Below are positions 44,049-56,600 of a DNA stretch of 64,000 bases, one piece after another. The DNA is from Babylonia areolata (Eukaryota; Mollusca; Gastropoda; Neogastropoda; Buccinidae): NCBI RefSeq assembly GCF_041734735.1, contig NC_134879.1, positions 6,586,810-6,650,809 on the forward strand, given 5' to 3'. The first letter of the stretch is position 1. Each line of letters begins with the position of its first letter. A program made the position numbers and the translations under genes. Below the pieces are notes generated by a model that saw only the letters and a list, made by a program, of their open reading frames with translations, was not told the origin of the DNA and searched no databases.

Positions 44049-47000
44049 TGTTGCTAAATAATGGAGTCTCACGTCGGACCGACAGACGAGTAGGCAGGCA
44101 GGCTTATCTGTCGGTGTGTGTCCTCATATGGGAGAAGAGGCCGATTCTGGATGCGCAGCACTTCCCACAGGTGTTGCAAGGGAAAATGTCTCCAGAAGTT
44201 GAGCCCTGCTTCCTTTGCTCATGCTTCTCCTTAATGGCCAGCGTTCTCTTGTTTTCAAACGTCTTTATGCCACCAGAGCACAGCATCCTCCAGCAAGAGT
44301 GGTACAGGGCATCAGTTTCCCCGGAAGTGATTTCCATGTCACAGGCTTTGAGGTTTGTCTTCAATGTGTCCTTGAAGCGCTTGCAGGGTCTTCCAAGTTC
44401 GCGGTGGCCTTCCTTCAGCTGGCAATACAAGAGCATCTTCAGGATCCTGCTCTCTGTCATGCGGACAATGTGTTCTGTTCAGCGTCGCTGGCACTGGATC
44501 AGCAGGCTTTTGATGCTGGGCAGGCCGCTCCTCTCTAGGACCTTGAGGTTGGAAACCCGGTCTTGCCACTTTATGCCAAGGATCTTTCGTAGGCATCTCT
44601 GGTGAAACTGCTTAAGTTGTTGAATGTGACAGCGGTATGTCCTCCATGTTTCACAGCAGTACAACAAGGTGGTCAGCACAACAGCTCTGTAGGTTTTGAT
44701 TTTGGTGCTGAGCCTGATGCCTTTGTTGTTCCACAGCCTGTTGTTGAGTCTGCCAAAGGCGGAGCTGGCCTTGGCGATGTGCAGCATCACTTCTGCATCA
44801 AGGGCTCCATTGCTGCATAGGGTGCTGCCCAGGTAGCAAAACTTGTCGACTGACTTGATCTCTGTGACATCGATCTTGATTGCAGGTGGGGGGGAGGCAC
44901 TGGCGTTCTGTGAGCTAGCTGGTTGGTACATGGACTCGGTCTTGATGGTGAGTCCAAAGCGCCTGCAGGAGGCTGAGAACCTGTCCATAATGAACTGCAT
45001 GTCCTCACGGGTGTGTGCAGCAAGTGTGCAGTCATCAGCGAAGAGGAACTCTCTCAACAGTGCCTTAAACACCCTGGACCTGGTGTGGAGTCGCCGCAAG
45101 TTGAAAAGTTTACCATCTGTGCGAAACTGGATGTAGATGCCCTGGTCACAGTCTTGGAAGGCGTCAATCAGCATGGCAGAGAAGAGAATGGAGAACAGTA
45201 TGGGTGCCAGGACGCAGCCCTGCTTCACTCCACTTACCACTGGGAACGGATCCGACATGTCAGTATTTTCCTGTACTCTTGCCTGCATGCCATCATGGAA
45301 TGATGCAATCAGCTGGATTAAGCTCTCTGGGCAGCTGAACTTTAGGAGGCTCTTCCACAGACCATGGCGGTTCACTGTGTCGAAGGCCTTAGTCAGGTCT
45401 ACAAAGACCATGTGGAGCTCCTTGTTCTGCTCATGGCACTTCTCTTGCATCTGGCGTATGGCAAACATCATATCACAAGTTGCCCTGCCTGAGCGGAAGC
45501 CGCACTATGCACTGTGCTTCAGGGATGACTGTGATGGAGACATGGTCAACCAGTCTGTTTAGTATGATGCAGGTGAAGATCTTGCCAGTGATGCAGAGGA
45601 GAGAGATTCCACGGTAGTTATCGCAGGATGTTTTGTCTCCCTTCCATTTGTAAATGTGGACAATTGAAGCATCCTCGAAATCCTGGGGGACCTCCCCTCT
45701 CTTCCAGATAGACTGGAACAGGGCAGTCAGCTTGTCTGTCAGCACCTCGCCTCCATACTTATAGATGTCAACCTGGATTCCATCCGCTCCTGGTGCTTTT
45801 CCTGACTTTGTCAGCTTCAGGGCCTTCCGGGTCTCAGCCTTGGTGGGAGGGGCAGCTAGTGAGTCATTGACTGGTAGCTGTGGGAGGGCTGCAATTACCT
45901 CGTCAGATATGGACGAGTCCCTGTTGAGGAGGGTGTTGAAGTGCTCTGCCCAGCAGGCAAGGATGTCTTTCTTGTCTGTCAGGAGGATGGTCTGGTCCAA
46001 GGCTCGGAAAGGGGTTGATTCTGAGACTCTCTGCCCATACACAGCTCGGAGACCATCATGGAAAGTCTTCATGTCATGAGTATCAGCAGCGGACTGAAGC
46101 TCTTCGGACTTTCTCTCCCACCAGGTGTTCTTCATCTCACGCAGCCTCTTCTGTACGAGTTGCTTGGTTTGCAAGAACTGGTCCTTCTTTCTCTGGCAGT
46201 CTTTACTGGAAATGTGATCCTGATGCTGTATTCAGTGTGTCCAGGAGCTTGGAGATTCCAGAGTCATTCTCGTCATACCAGTCTTTGTGGCTCCTCTGTA
46301 CAAAGCTGAGTGTGTCAGCTGCTGCTGTGTACACAGCATCTCTAAAGGTGCTCCATACCTCTTCTACATCAGTTGATGCAGGAATTTCTTGGAGAGCTAC
46401 TTGGATTTGCTGCTGCAGCACATCCTTGGTGATAGGGAGGCGGTGGATGTTCAGCTTCCTAGGGGGTTTCTGCCTGGCTGGTTAGAGCTTGCATGCAAGT
46501 CTGATGTTCACCTTGCTGTGTACCAGTTGATGGTCCGACCAACAGACTGCTCCTCTCATGCAGCGTGTAATGGAAACATCACCTCTGTCCCTGTGCCGGA
46601 CAATCACATAGTCCAGCATGTGCCACTGCTTAGAGCGGGGGTGCATCCATGTGTTCTTGTATTTGTCCGCTTGTTGGAAGAGGGTGATGGTCAGTTCATG
46701 CTGTGCACAGAGCTAGAGCAAGAGCAGTCCGTTGGAGCTGCACTTGCCAGTGCCGTGCTGTCCCAGGACTTTTGGCCACAAGGAGAAGTCCATGCCGATG
46801 TGGGCATTGAAATCCCCAAGGATGATCAGCCTGTTCTTTCTGTCTACCACTGAAATTGTGTGGCTGAGCTCCTTGTAGAAAGCTTCTTTGATATCATCAG
46901 GGTTGGTCATCGTCGGGGTATAGCAGCTGATGACTGTGGAGAAGCGATCCTCGGACAGCTTCAGACGCAGGGTCATCAGCCTATCGTTTATCCCACGTGG

Positions 47001-47999
47001 AAGGCTGTCAAGCTGTCGTGCAAGTTTGGTTTGTATGGCAAAGCCCACGCCTGAGGTTCTTGCGGTGCCATCTGGCTCCCCAATGCAGTAGAATGTGTAG
47101 CCCCCTCCAACTTCCTCCAGCTCGGTTTCACCCGCAAACCTGGTTTTGCTCAGGGCTGCTATGTCCACCTGGTAGCAATCAAGCATTTTAGCAATGAGTG
47201 CTGTGTGCCTTTCTGGTCTGTCATGTCTGTCTAAAAGGGTGCGAACATTCCAGGCACCCAGAGTCAGGGCATGACTCCTGGTTCTCTTCTTCTGTTGTTT
47301 TCGACCGCTAGTGTTGGATGTCCAAGTAGGTGCGGTTTCCTACTAGATACTAGGTGAGGCAGGCTTTGTTTAGGGATTCTTTTATCTCCCCTTCCCCATG
47401 TGGGGAGAGCAGTGCTGTCCCTAAAAAGGGCTGCTCTGACACTGTGGGAGGATACGGGCACCGCATCTGCCCCAGTCTATGGCGGACGACCATCACGCCA
47501 CAGCCGCCTGCATGCAGAGTCGTGACTAGGAACTGCCAGCAGCATCCTCTGCCTGTCCCCCTTACCACTTCTCCATCACCGCAGGGCTTGGGAAAGCTGG
47601 GTGTTGAAGGGCTAGCTCGTCGTTCCGACATTAGCCTGGTTGCCTGACCAGCACAGGTGACTTTTTTTAGTGAAGAGGAGTTGTGCAGTCCCTTCCCCAC
47701 TCTTTCGCCTACCGACGCTCACAGTCCCACAGGTGCAGATACTGCCACTTGTAGGATGGCCTCAGCAGGTGCAGGTTTTTTCTTTGGAGTTCCGTCTCCT
47801 AGGACTTCCAGCCAAGGATAAGAGCTCCACCTGCCCTTTGGTCATCCTCTTCTGCCTTCACAGCCATTGGGAAAGGTTTCCTCCTCCACCTGGTCTGTCA
47901 TTGGGTGACTTCACATGCAGCAGGTAGCACTGCTGTCAGGTCAGGGGCATAGCCATTGCTACTGGTACCATGTAACCCAGTACTACCTGTTGCTAAATA
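44049..47999 (-). mobile_element. Structurally complete LINE, copy B, with 12-bp target-site duplication
   Basis: TGTTGCTAAATA at 44049-44060 and 47988-47999 flanks a 3,927-bp insertion. Minus strand, 5' to 3': a 5' region (47200-47987) without a recognised domain; endonuclease (46713-47186: DIAALSKTRFAGE, GVGFAIQTKLA, RLMTLRLKL, LIILGDFNAHIG; the catalytic Glu of SETR is Lys here); linker (46203-46421); RT start (45473-46174: KAPGADGIQVDIYKYGG, ASIVHIYKWKG); RT core (44479-45471: FVDLTKAFDTVN, SGVKQGCVLAPILFS, FLFADDCTLAAHT); and a C-terminal finger CNTCGKCCASRIGLFSHMRTH (44104-44460). At least four frame breaks. The 3' end CGTCGGACCGACAGACGAG is shared with copy A. Confidence 0.94.
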
Positions 48000-48079
48000 C
48001 AAACTTTACAAAAACAATCTAACTTTATAAACACACATTCATGTTATACAAAAAAATTATTATGATGACAATTCTGAGA

Positions 48080-49690
48080 TTAGAATGTCATAAGTCTGGT
48101 TCAAGATCAGGTATCAAATCTCTTCTGACTTTTTGATTTATGGGGAGGTAATCCGATGACTGCTTCTTCCCTCGACTCTGTGAAAAGTCACTGGGGCGTT
48201 GCACAGAAGAAATGTTCACCAGATTCTTCCAGGTCTGCCTGTTTTGTATCAAAGCCTGGGTTTACCTGCAATAATGTCAGAACATCGGTTTTTCTGTATT
48301 CTCCTCTTTCTTTTCTTGACTGATGTCTGCTGAACTTCATAAGGTCCAACGTGCTGTTTGATGGTTTTGCGCACTTTTCACTGGCAATGTGATCAGTATA
48401 TCTGATGTTTAGTATCTTGCCATATCATCATTTCAATTCCTTGAATTCTTTTTTCCATATCTGCCATGAGGGTCCATGTCTGCCACATATATAGAAAGAT
48501 GAAATATACTAGTGCATGCAGGAGTCTCATCGTGTATTTCATGAACACATTGCTGATCTTGATGCATTCCAGACATATGCTGAACAACATGGGAGACAGA
48601 AGGTAGCCTGACAGACTTTAACTGAAGTATGGAACCACTCTCCAATAGCACCTTGTGTGAATACCACACTGGAGTCTAGTTGCTGGAGTATAGTCCCTTT
48701 GGAGTATATCTGATAAGCTTTTGCCTTACATTAAATACTTTCATTGTGGCCCTTAGTGCTTCCTGCCACACGCTGTCAACACCTTGCTGGAGTCTATAAA
48801 GACATGGTAGAATCCCCTCTGATTTTGGAGACGCTTTTGCAAAGGGTACACAGATTTTTTATCTGTTCTGCCTTTGTGAATACAGCCTATTTTTACGCAA
48901 TGATTCTATCTGCTTGCAGCTGTGATCAGTTCAGAATGATTTTGAGCATTGCTTTGCTAGCCTGGCTGATCAAAGTGATGATGCCAAAGTTCTGGCAGTG
49001 TTGGAGATTTCCTATCTTGAGAGAGGGTAATGACAAGTGAATGATGTGGGCAACTGCCTGTGTGATAGATTTTATTGTAGCTCTGCCATATTTCAAATGT
49101 TCTGCAGGAATGTTGTTGATGCCTGCAAACTTTCCATATTTTGGCGACTTCACAGCTGTTACAACCTCCTCACAGAGTACTGGAAGTCACTGGATGAATC
49201 TTGCACTGTTGGTCCGCTTGGTTTTCCTTTGCTCTGTTTGTGAAGAGGTCACTGTTGCACTTGTTCACTGGCAATTATAATGTGATCAGTATATATCTGA
49301 GTCCACTGTTTTATGATGTCTTGTTCCTGTATGAGACAGTTGCCATCTTTGTTCTAAATGGTGCTGACTTTGTTCTGTTTCTGTTTGATCTTTCACAATC
49401 TTAGAGGTTTTTTGTGTGTCATTGCTGTCAAGGTTTCCTCAGCGTCTCCACATTGCTGTTTAATCCAATTTTCCTTTGTATTCTTCCTTTCTTGACTAGT
49501 CTTGTTTATATCTTCTTTCCTTTCTTGGCTTTCTTTTGTGGTTTTAGACTCCTTCTAGTGTTGCACATCTCAGAAATACTACTTGTGATCCATGGCTTGG
49601 ATTTCCACCAGCGTACCCCTATGACCTCTGTTGCTGTTTTTGTCATCACTTAATTGAAATTGTTTGTGGGTGCTTCAAGATCTTCTTCAA
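48080..49690 (-). mobile_element. Decayed LINE fragment, third copy of the 12.4-kb family
   Basis: On the minus strand: KSPKYGKFAGINNIPAEHLK...IITLISQASKAMLKIIL (RT start, 48926-49153), remnants of RQGC..S.., FHLSIYVADMDPHGRYGKK (WTL-E region, 48393-48590) and the C-terminal end VRKTIKQHVGPYE...KKRKRR near 48300. More worn than the copies at 12.4 and 16.4 kb. LINE copy B ends about 80 bp to its left. Confidence 0.75.
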
Positions 49691-50258
49691 GCAGAAGTTA
49701 ATACTGTAAAACGATTTATAGTAAAACATAACACCTTACCAAATTCTGTTTATCTATGGCTGACACCATAGTGTTGTAATTATAAATTAAAAGGTGCTTA
49801 AGTGCAAAGACAAACTGTTGAATAAATATTTTATCTATTGTAAGATTCTGTTAATCATTTAATGAACAACTCTGTAATCATTCGTTGTGTTGCATAGTTC
49901 TCAACGTCTGCCACTGAAGTAATCTAGTATCACACAACCATGTGATTGTCCAATTATCGTCATTTTATACCTTTTTTATCAATCAGGAATTAACTTGAAC
50001 GCAAATAGTGTTGTCTTTATGAAAAGTATATTTTCAAATGTACAAAACATAATCAGTTTTCATTTTAAAGCAAAAAATAGGAAGCATCATTTAGCCACCT
50101 GCATGAACACAAACCACAACAGCAAAATCTTTATCAACATTAAAAGAAAATACAAAAAAACACAATTTCTTTCTTTCTAAAAAAAAAAAAAAAAAAAAAA
50201 AAAGTAATCCAACAATCTGGGTCTTCAGCAATCACACAGTTTTGGGGATGCAAAGTCT
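49691..50258. other. 3' flank / 3'UTR side of FAM89
   Basis: AT-rich with an A run at 50179-50202. The FAM89 3'UTR must begin here; no polyadenylation signal could be assigned with confidence. Confidence 0.45.
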
Positions 50259-50633
50259 TCAATAAAAATCATCCTCTGCCCTCTGAGTTAGAGCTGTGAT
50301 TTGTTTCAGGAGACTAGATGTGCTTTCAGCCAAATGGTTAGCCTCCTCCAGAAAGTACCCTGTAGCAAAGTCCCCGCTGTTGTTCTTGTTGTCATGGCCC
50401 TGGCCAAACTCTCCATTCCCAACACTCTCCTCATTCAGACTGGAGAAAGACTCCACACGGCTACCCATGCCACCTCCCAGTGAATACTCTGAGCTGGCAT
50501 ACTCTGAAGAAGTGTATTCAGAGCCGGTGCACTCAGAGCAGCGATCACAGATGGATGACTTGAAGTCCTGGATGGCTTCATTCAGGGAGAGTAACTGGCA
50601 GAGAAGGGACATGTCCAGGTGTCGTAGATCCAC
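50259..50633 (-). CDS. FAM89: FAM89 coding exon 2
   Basis: Acceptor AAACACAG|GTGGAT at 50634/50633, phase 0; 124 codons and stop TGA at 50261-50259. It starts VDLRHLDMSLLCQLLSLNEA-IQDFK, the most conserved part of FAM89 proteins. Then SSICDRCSECTGSEYTSSEY-ASSEYS, with SEY three times at 5-residue spacing, a Gly-rich turn (LGGGMGSR), an Asn/Gly-rich linker and a C-terminal helix. Confidence 0.9.
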   Translation of the reverse strand: MDLRHLDMSLLCQLLSLNEAIQDFKSSICDRCSECTGSEYTSSEYASSEYSLGGGMGSRVESFSSLNEESVGNGEFGQGHDNKNNSGDFATGYFLEEANHLAESTSSLLKQITALTQRAEDDFY

Positions 50634-53600
50634 CTGTGTTTAAAACAGGTAGGAAAAAAAAATCAAAATTAACATAGTATGTGAAAAAAAAAAGTGATGA
50701 AAAAATATCATAATGTTTATAAATATACCAGTGTACTAGGTTCAGTTCCTGTTCTTGCCCCTTCTTGCAAGTTTGACTCGAAAATCAAATGGAGCGTAGC
50801 TGTTTAGCCATTTGAAATTGAATGAGATGATAAACCGATGTCCTGTGTGCAGTATGCACTTCATGCACTGAAAAAGAACCCATGGCAACAAAAGTGTTGT
50901 CCTCTGGCAAAATTACAATTATGCATGCACTTAAGATCTGACCAGCGTGTTTGGATATAATGCTGCTGTCAAGCATCTACTGTGGTGTAGTGTACATGGA
51001 TTTGTCCAAACACAAGCGACACCTCCTTGACAAACTAAAACTGAAACTGTACTGAAAGGCTGAAGATGGAAATTTGGCTTAATCCAGAAGACTTATAACA
51101 TATTATTGGTATGACTGTGAAGATTTTTTTCATTCTATGTTTCATCAAAATTTGGTATTGGCAGACAAGGTATTTCCAGATAAAATAAATTTGTAAAAGT
51201 TTACCGCTGACACAAATATACACACAACCGAACACTGGTGAGTCAAAAATCATAGTAAAGGATTCAAATATCCATTTTTAGTGCTAAAAGTACATGGTAT
51301 CTGAAATGATCATAGTTTACATGAATTTATGTAATAAATGGTAAGATGTGTATTGTTTTGTGTTTTCCGTCCTTAGCAATAGCAATATTATCACTTGCAA
51401 GAAATATGACAAAACTATAGCACAGGATTCAATCCCCTTCTTTCAGAGCTGAAAGTACACTGTATCTGTTAGAAATGATAACACAACATTTTATATGTAA
51501 TATTTATGGGGTAGTAATGATTTCCCTCTCAGGATACAACTTTCATGACATAACAGGATTTTTTTCTCTTCTATATCTTCAATAGTTAAAACAAAATCCT
51601 TACAATTATTCAAAGAAAGTCTTCCATTCAAACAGCTTTCGGAGTAGACTGCCCAGAGCTTGGCCAGGCAAATGGAATGTTAAAAGCACAAAGTCTGGCA
51701 GTTAAAAAGAAAAGAACAAAAAATAAAACACTTTGATTAACAGACTTTTGATTAATGATTGACGATTATAAATTCCGCATCAGAAAGTTGAAAAATTGAT
51801 ACCACCTTTTCAAATATGAATAATGACATATGCATTGGTACTCTAAATGTTCGAGGGCTTAGAAATAACCTAAAAAGGAAAGTAGTATTTGACTTCTTCA
51901 AAAAACAAAAGTTAGACATTGCATGTTTGCAGGAAACACACGTGACAGATGATATATTGTCCCAAATTAATGTGCAGTGGTCTGGAAGTGTATTCTATAG
52001 CGTAGGTACTAATAGATGCAATGGACTTGTAATTCTAATTTCCAGCCATAAACAGATTCATGCAGAACTCATCGAAGCAACAGAGAGAATATTGTTAATA
52101 AGAAATGTACACGACAACAAATCAACTATCATAGCTAATTGCTACGCACCCAATACGACCGTTGACAAAATATCATTCATTAACCAACTCGGCAACTTGA
52201 TACATAAGCAAGATTACGACCACCTGTGGGTTCTGGGTGATTTTAACACAACAATCCATGCTCTAGATAACATAGCCGGCAAGCCTCACTCACAACGAGA
52301 AAAAGAAGCTCTTCTAGAAATGTTATCCTCTTTTGACTTGGAAGATAAGTGGAGGTCTATCCATCCAGATGCCAAAGAATACACTTGGTCAAGATCTGCT
52401 CCTTTTACAGCTAGAAGAATTGATTATATTTTCAGCGACACTACCTCCATTACACTTGTGAAGAAAGTAGACATTGAATTATTCCCTCACGCAGACCATA
52501 AACTTGTGAAAGCGGTATTTAGTCCAAACAAGTTTCAAAGAGGTCCAGGATATTGGAAATTTAACAACTCACTCCTATCTCAGGAACGGTTTCTAGAAGA
52601 AACAAGCACATTTATAGATTCACATTTTTCACAATCTCAAGAAGGAAACCCACAAAAGACCTGGGAAATGTTTAAGGTTAGATACAAGTCATTTTGCATA
52701 AACTATTCAAAAACCGCCAAAAATCGATCTCCCAATAAACACGCCAAAATCAAAATGCTAAACGAAATAGAACAAAAACTACATCAGAACATTTATGATA
52801 AAGATATGTTAATGAAAGCTGGGCAACTAAGAAAAGAAATAGAACTACAAGAAATAAACGAAGCAAGAGGTGCTCAGATCTGCTCAAGAGCCAAATGGAT
52901 AGAAGATGGTGAAAAAAACACAAAATATTTCCTCCGCCTTGAAAAGATCAAAGGAGCTGCGAACATTATAACATCTCTACGCATAGACGAAAACATGACA
53001 GACAATTCACAGAAAATATTGAACGAGATCGAGAAATTTTACACAAACCTATATAAGAAGGACATATCCATAGGAAGAGGAAGACATATAAAAGACCATT
53101 TCCTGAGTAATGAAGATTATCCAGTACTTACAGAAGAAGAAAAAGACCAATGTGACAAAGAAATAACTCTGGACGAGCTGACACTAGCCCTTACTAATTT
53201 AAACAAAGACTCTGCACCCGGTAGCGATGGCTTGACACCAGCATTCTACAACATTCTGGGACAAATTAAAAATACCATTCTATCGTTGTATTACAGATGC
53301 ACTTAAGAAAGGAGAACTACCTTCTTCAATGAAAAAAGGAATCATAACTTTAATACACAAAGGCAATGACTTGGACAGAAATAACCTCGCAAATTATAGA
53401 CCAATTACTCTTACAAACACAGACTACAAGATATTTACGAAAGCGCTGGCCATGAGACTCCAAAATGTAATCAAATCAGTTGTAAATGAAGATCAAGTAG
53501 GTTTCATAAAAGGTAGAAACATCGCAGTCCATTTGAGATTTTTCGATGATCTCACAAAATATCTGAACACAACCAATCAACCAGGGACTCTCATTGCCCT

Positions 53601-56600
53601 TGATTTCTCCAAGGCTTTTGATACATTATCAAAAAAATGTATCATCGAAGCCTTAGATATTTTTAACTTTGGCCCAAGATTCACAAATTGTGTTTCGACC
53701 ATAATGAACAAGACAATAAGCTGTGTTCATAATGGTGGATGGTTGTCTGATTGGTTTCTAACAGAAAGAGGGATCAGACAGGGATGCCCCCTCAGCCCTC
53801 TTCTTTTTGTACTTGCAGTAGAAATACTGGCGATTCGAATTAGAAGTAATAAAGATATTCAAGGGATTGACCTAACTCCGCTCAACAATGTGTGCAACCA
53901 TAGCAACAACTCTAAAATAAAGCAGTTTGCAGATGATACAACATTAACCCATAAAGGTGAACAAGATATTCAAATAGCTACAGATATTGTAACGCAGTTC
54001 GAGGAGTATTCAGATCTGAAGTTAAATAAAAAATAAATCTGAGGGCATGTGGCTAGGGTCAAGAAAACATGAAACAGGTGAAATAAATGGCATTCCCATG
54101 GGATATGACAGACTGAAACTTCTGGGAATATATCTCTCAGCAGAAATGGAAATTTCGGAAATCGAAGAAAACTGGAAATCAAGAGTTGAAAAAATAACTA
54201 AGGTTAAGAAAAAATAACAATGGGAACACAGAAACCCCTCTCTATATGGTAAAGTTATTCTGGCAAAAACTTTTCTACTGTCACAATTCTCTCATGTCCT
54301 ACAGGTAGCGTCTGTACCAGTTAAAGTTCTGAACACCATTAACACATTAATGTACAGATTTCTTTGGAAAAAAAAGTTTAATAATAAAAAAGCATTTGAA
54401 AAAATAACAAGAGAGGCAAGGCCTTCAAGACTCACTTGTGATACACTTTTTAAAAAAAATCCAAGCTTTTTATGTATTGAGTATAATTTCAAAATGTAAT
54501 GTTTAAGATGAGAAAGATCAGTTTAAAGCAAATTAACTCCCCTAGCATCAATTACAGAGTAATTTCCCTTTTTTACTATCTGCACTAAAACGTTTGCAAA
54601 ATAAATAAAACTTCCATGCTTAGCAAAAGAAGTACCTGTTTGAACAAAAAATGATAATGACTGCTCTAGTTGTTGGGTCAGAATATCAGATGAAAGTGCC
54701 AAGTTTAGAGAATACAAAAAATATAAATATAACAGTAAATGCAGTTTGCATATAATTAGGCTTCATTCTTTTTTTTTTTGTGTGCCCATCCCAGAGGTGC
54801 AATATTGTTTTAAACAAGATGACTGGAAAGAACTGAATTTTTCCTATTTTTATGCCAAATTTGGTGTCAACTGACAAAGTAGTTGCAGAGAAAATGTCAA
54901 TGTTAAAGTTTACCACGGACACACAGACACACACACAGACAACCGAACACCGGGTTAAAACATAGACTCACTTTGTTTACACAAGTGAGTCAAAAAGAGG
55001 CATTCTCAGCCTTGACAAAGAAGATGGTGGTTTAAACATGATCAACATCGAACACCAGCAGCAAGTGTTCTTGGTGAAATGGGCAACCAGACTCCTCAAA
55101 GAGACAAAATCTCACTGGAGCATTCTGGCGAGACACAACATGTCCCCCTTTCAAGATAGTCATAGCAGTTTCAAGTGTAACGTTTCACCCAAAGAAATTA
55201 AAAAACTGGAAAAAATGCAGTCAGTCTTTTGGAGAGATGTAATAAAAACGGTGGCCATCTTTAACGAAGACAGACCGACAGAAAACATAAAAACAGAACC
55301 GCTATGGAATAACAGAAATATAAAATACAAAGGAAATGCGCTACACTTTCCCAAATGGAGTAAAGGCGGCATCCGTGTCGTGCAGGACCTTTGGCAGCAC
55401 AGAAATATAATGACGTATGAAGAAATAGTGCGTAAATTAGGCGCTGACCCTGGCCTTCTTTTTGAATACAATGCCATAATAAACTCAATCCCACAAACAT
55501 GGAAACTCCATCTAGCTAATGATGTCCACAACGATGAAAATCCAAACGACATTGCAACAAAAGAGGGGAACCTCAATACCTTGTCAAATAAACAAATCAG
55601 GAAAACATTCGCCCGAAAACAAAACCATGAAATATGTGCAGCTCAGTTTTGGAAACGTAAGCTAGACATCAATATAAGCAACTACTTCAAATTAGCATAC
55701 AAATGTACGAAAGAATCATGACTGAGGTTACTTCACTTCAAATTCATACACAATATTTACCCAACGAATATTCTGCTTGCTAAAATGGGTGTAACGGACA
55801 CAAACAGATGTAACTGGTGCCAAGAAACCGATTACATTGAACATTCCTTTTACTCCTGCCCCAAACTTTCCTCCTTTTGGAAACATGTGAAACAACTCAT
55901 TCTCACACGTTACGATACGCTGATTCCCATGGATGAAAAAGTAGCTCTGTTTGGTACAACAAAAATGGACATTCCAACTGATGAAAAATGAAAGGAAATC
56001 AATACGATATTGTTAATAGCAAAACTGTCCATCTCCAAATTTAAATACGGCAAGTGCAAAAATCTTGACCTTATCTTTGAATCAGAACTCAGCCTACGTA
56101 ACCTATGATCAGTATCCGTTAAGATACCAGAACACTGAGTCAGGCCCACAAAAAATCCTGAGGGTAGTATTCAGTGTGCACATACATATTATTGTACTTA
56201 GGTGTAGAGCTTGTGGAGAGGGAGGGGATTGAGTGAGTAAAGGAGACACACAGAGAGTGAGAGGGTGTGTGTGTGTATGTATACCATGCCTCTCTTTCAG
56301 GGAATATGATTTTGTGTGAAGCCATCATGTATTTGTAATTTATGATGCATGGTCTTGTAGGTGTTTGAACATGCCATTGGGAAGAAGACAGATTAAAAAC
56401 ATGAGGAAAGAAAAAAAGAAAAGACAACAGAAAGAAGAAAAATGATGATGGGGAAAAAAAAAAAAAAAAAAAAAAAAAGAAACAAAAAGAAAAAGAAAAA
56501 AAGAAAAAAAAAAAGACAAACAAGAGAGGCAAGGCCTTCAAGACTCACTTGTGATATACTTTAAAAAAAATCCAAGCTTTTTATGTATTGAGTATAATTT

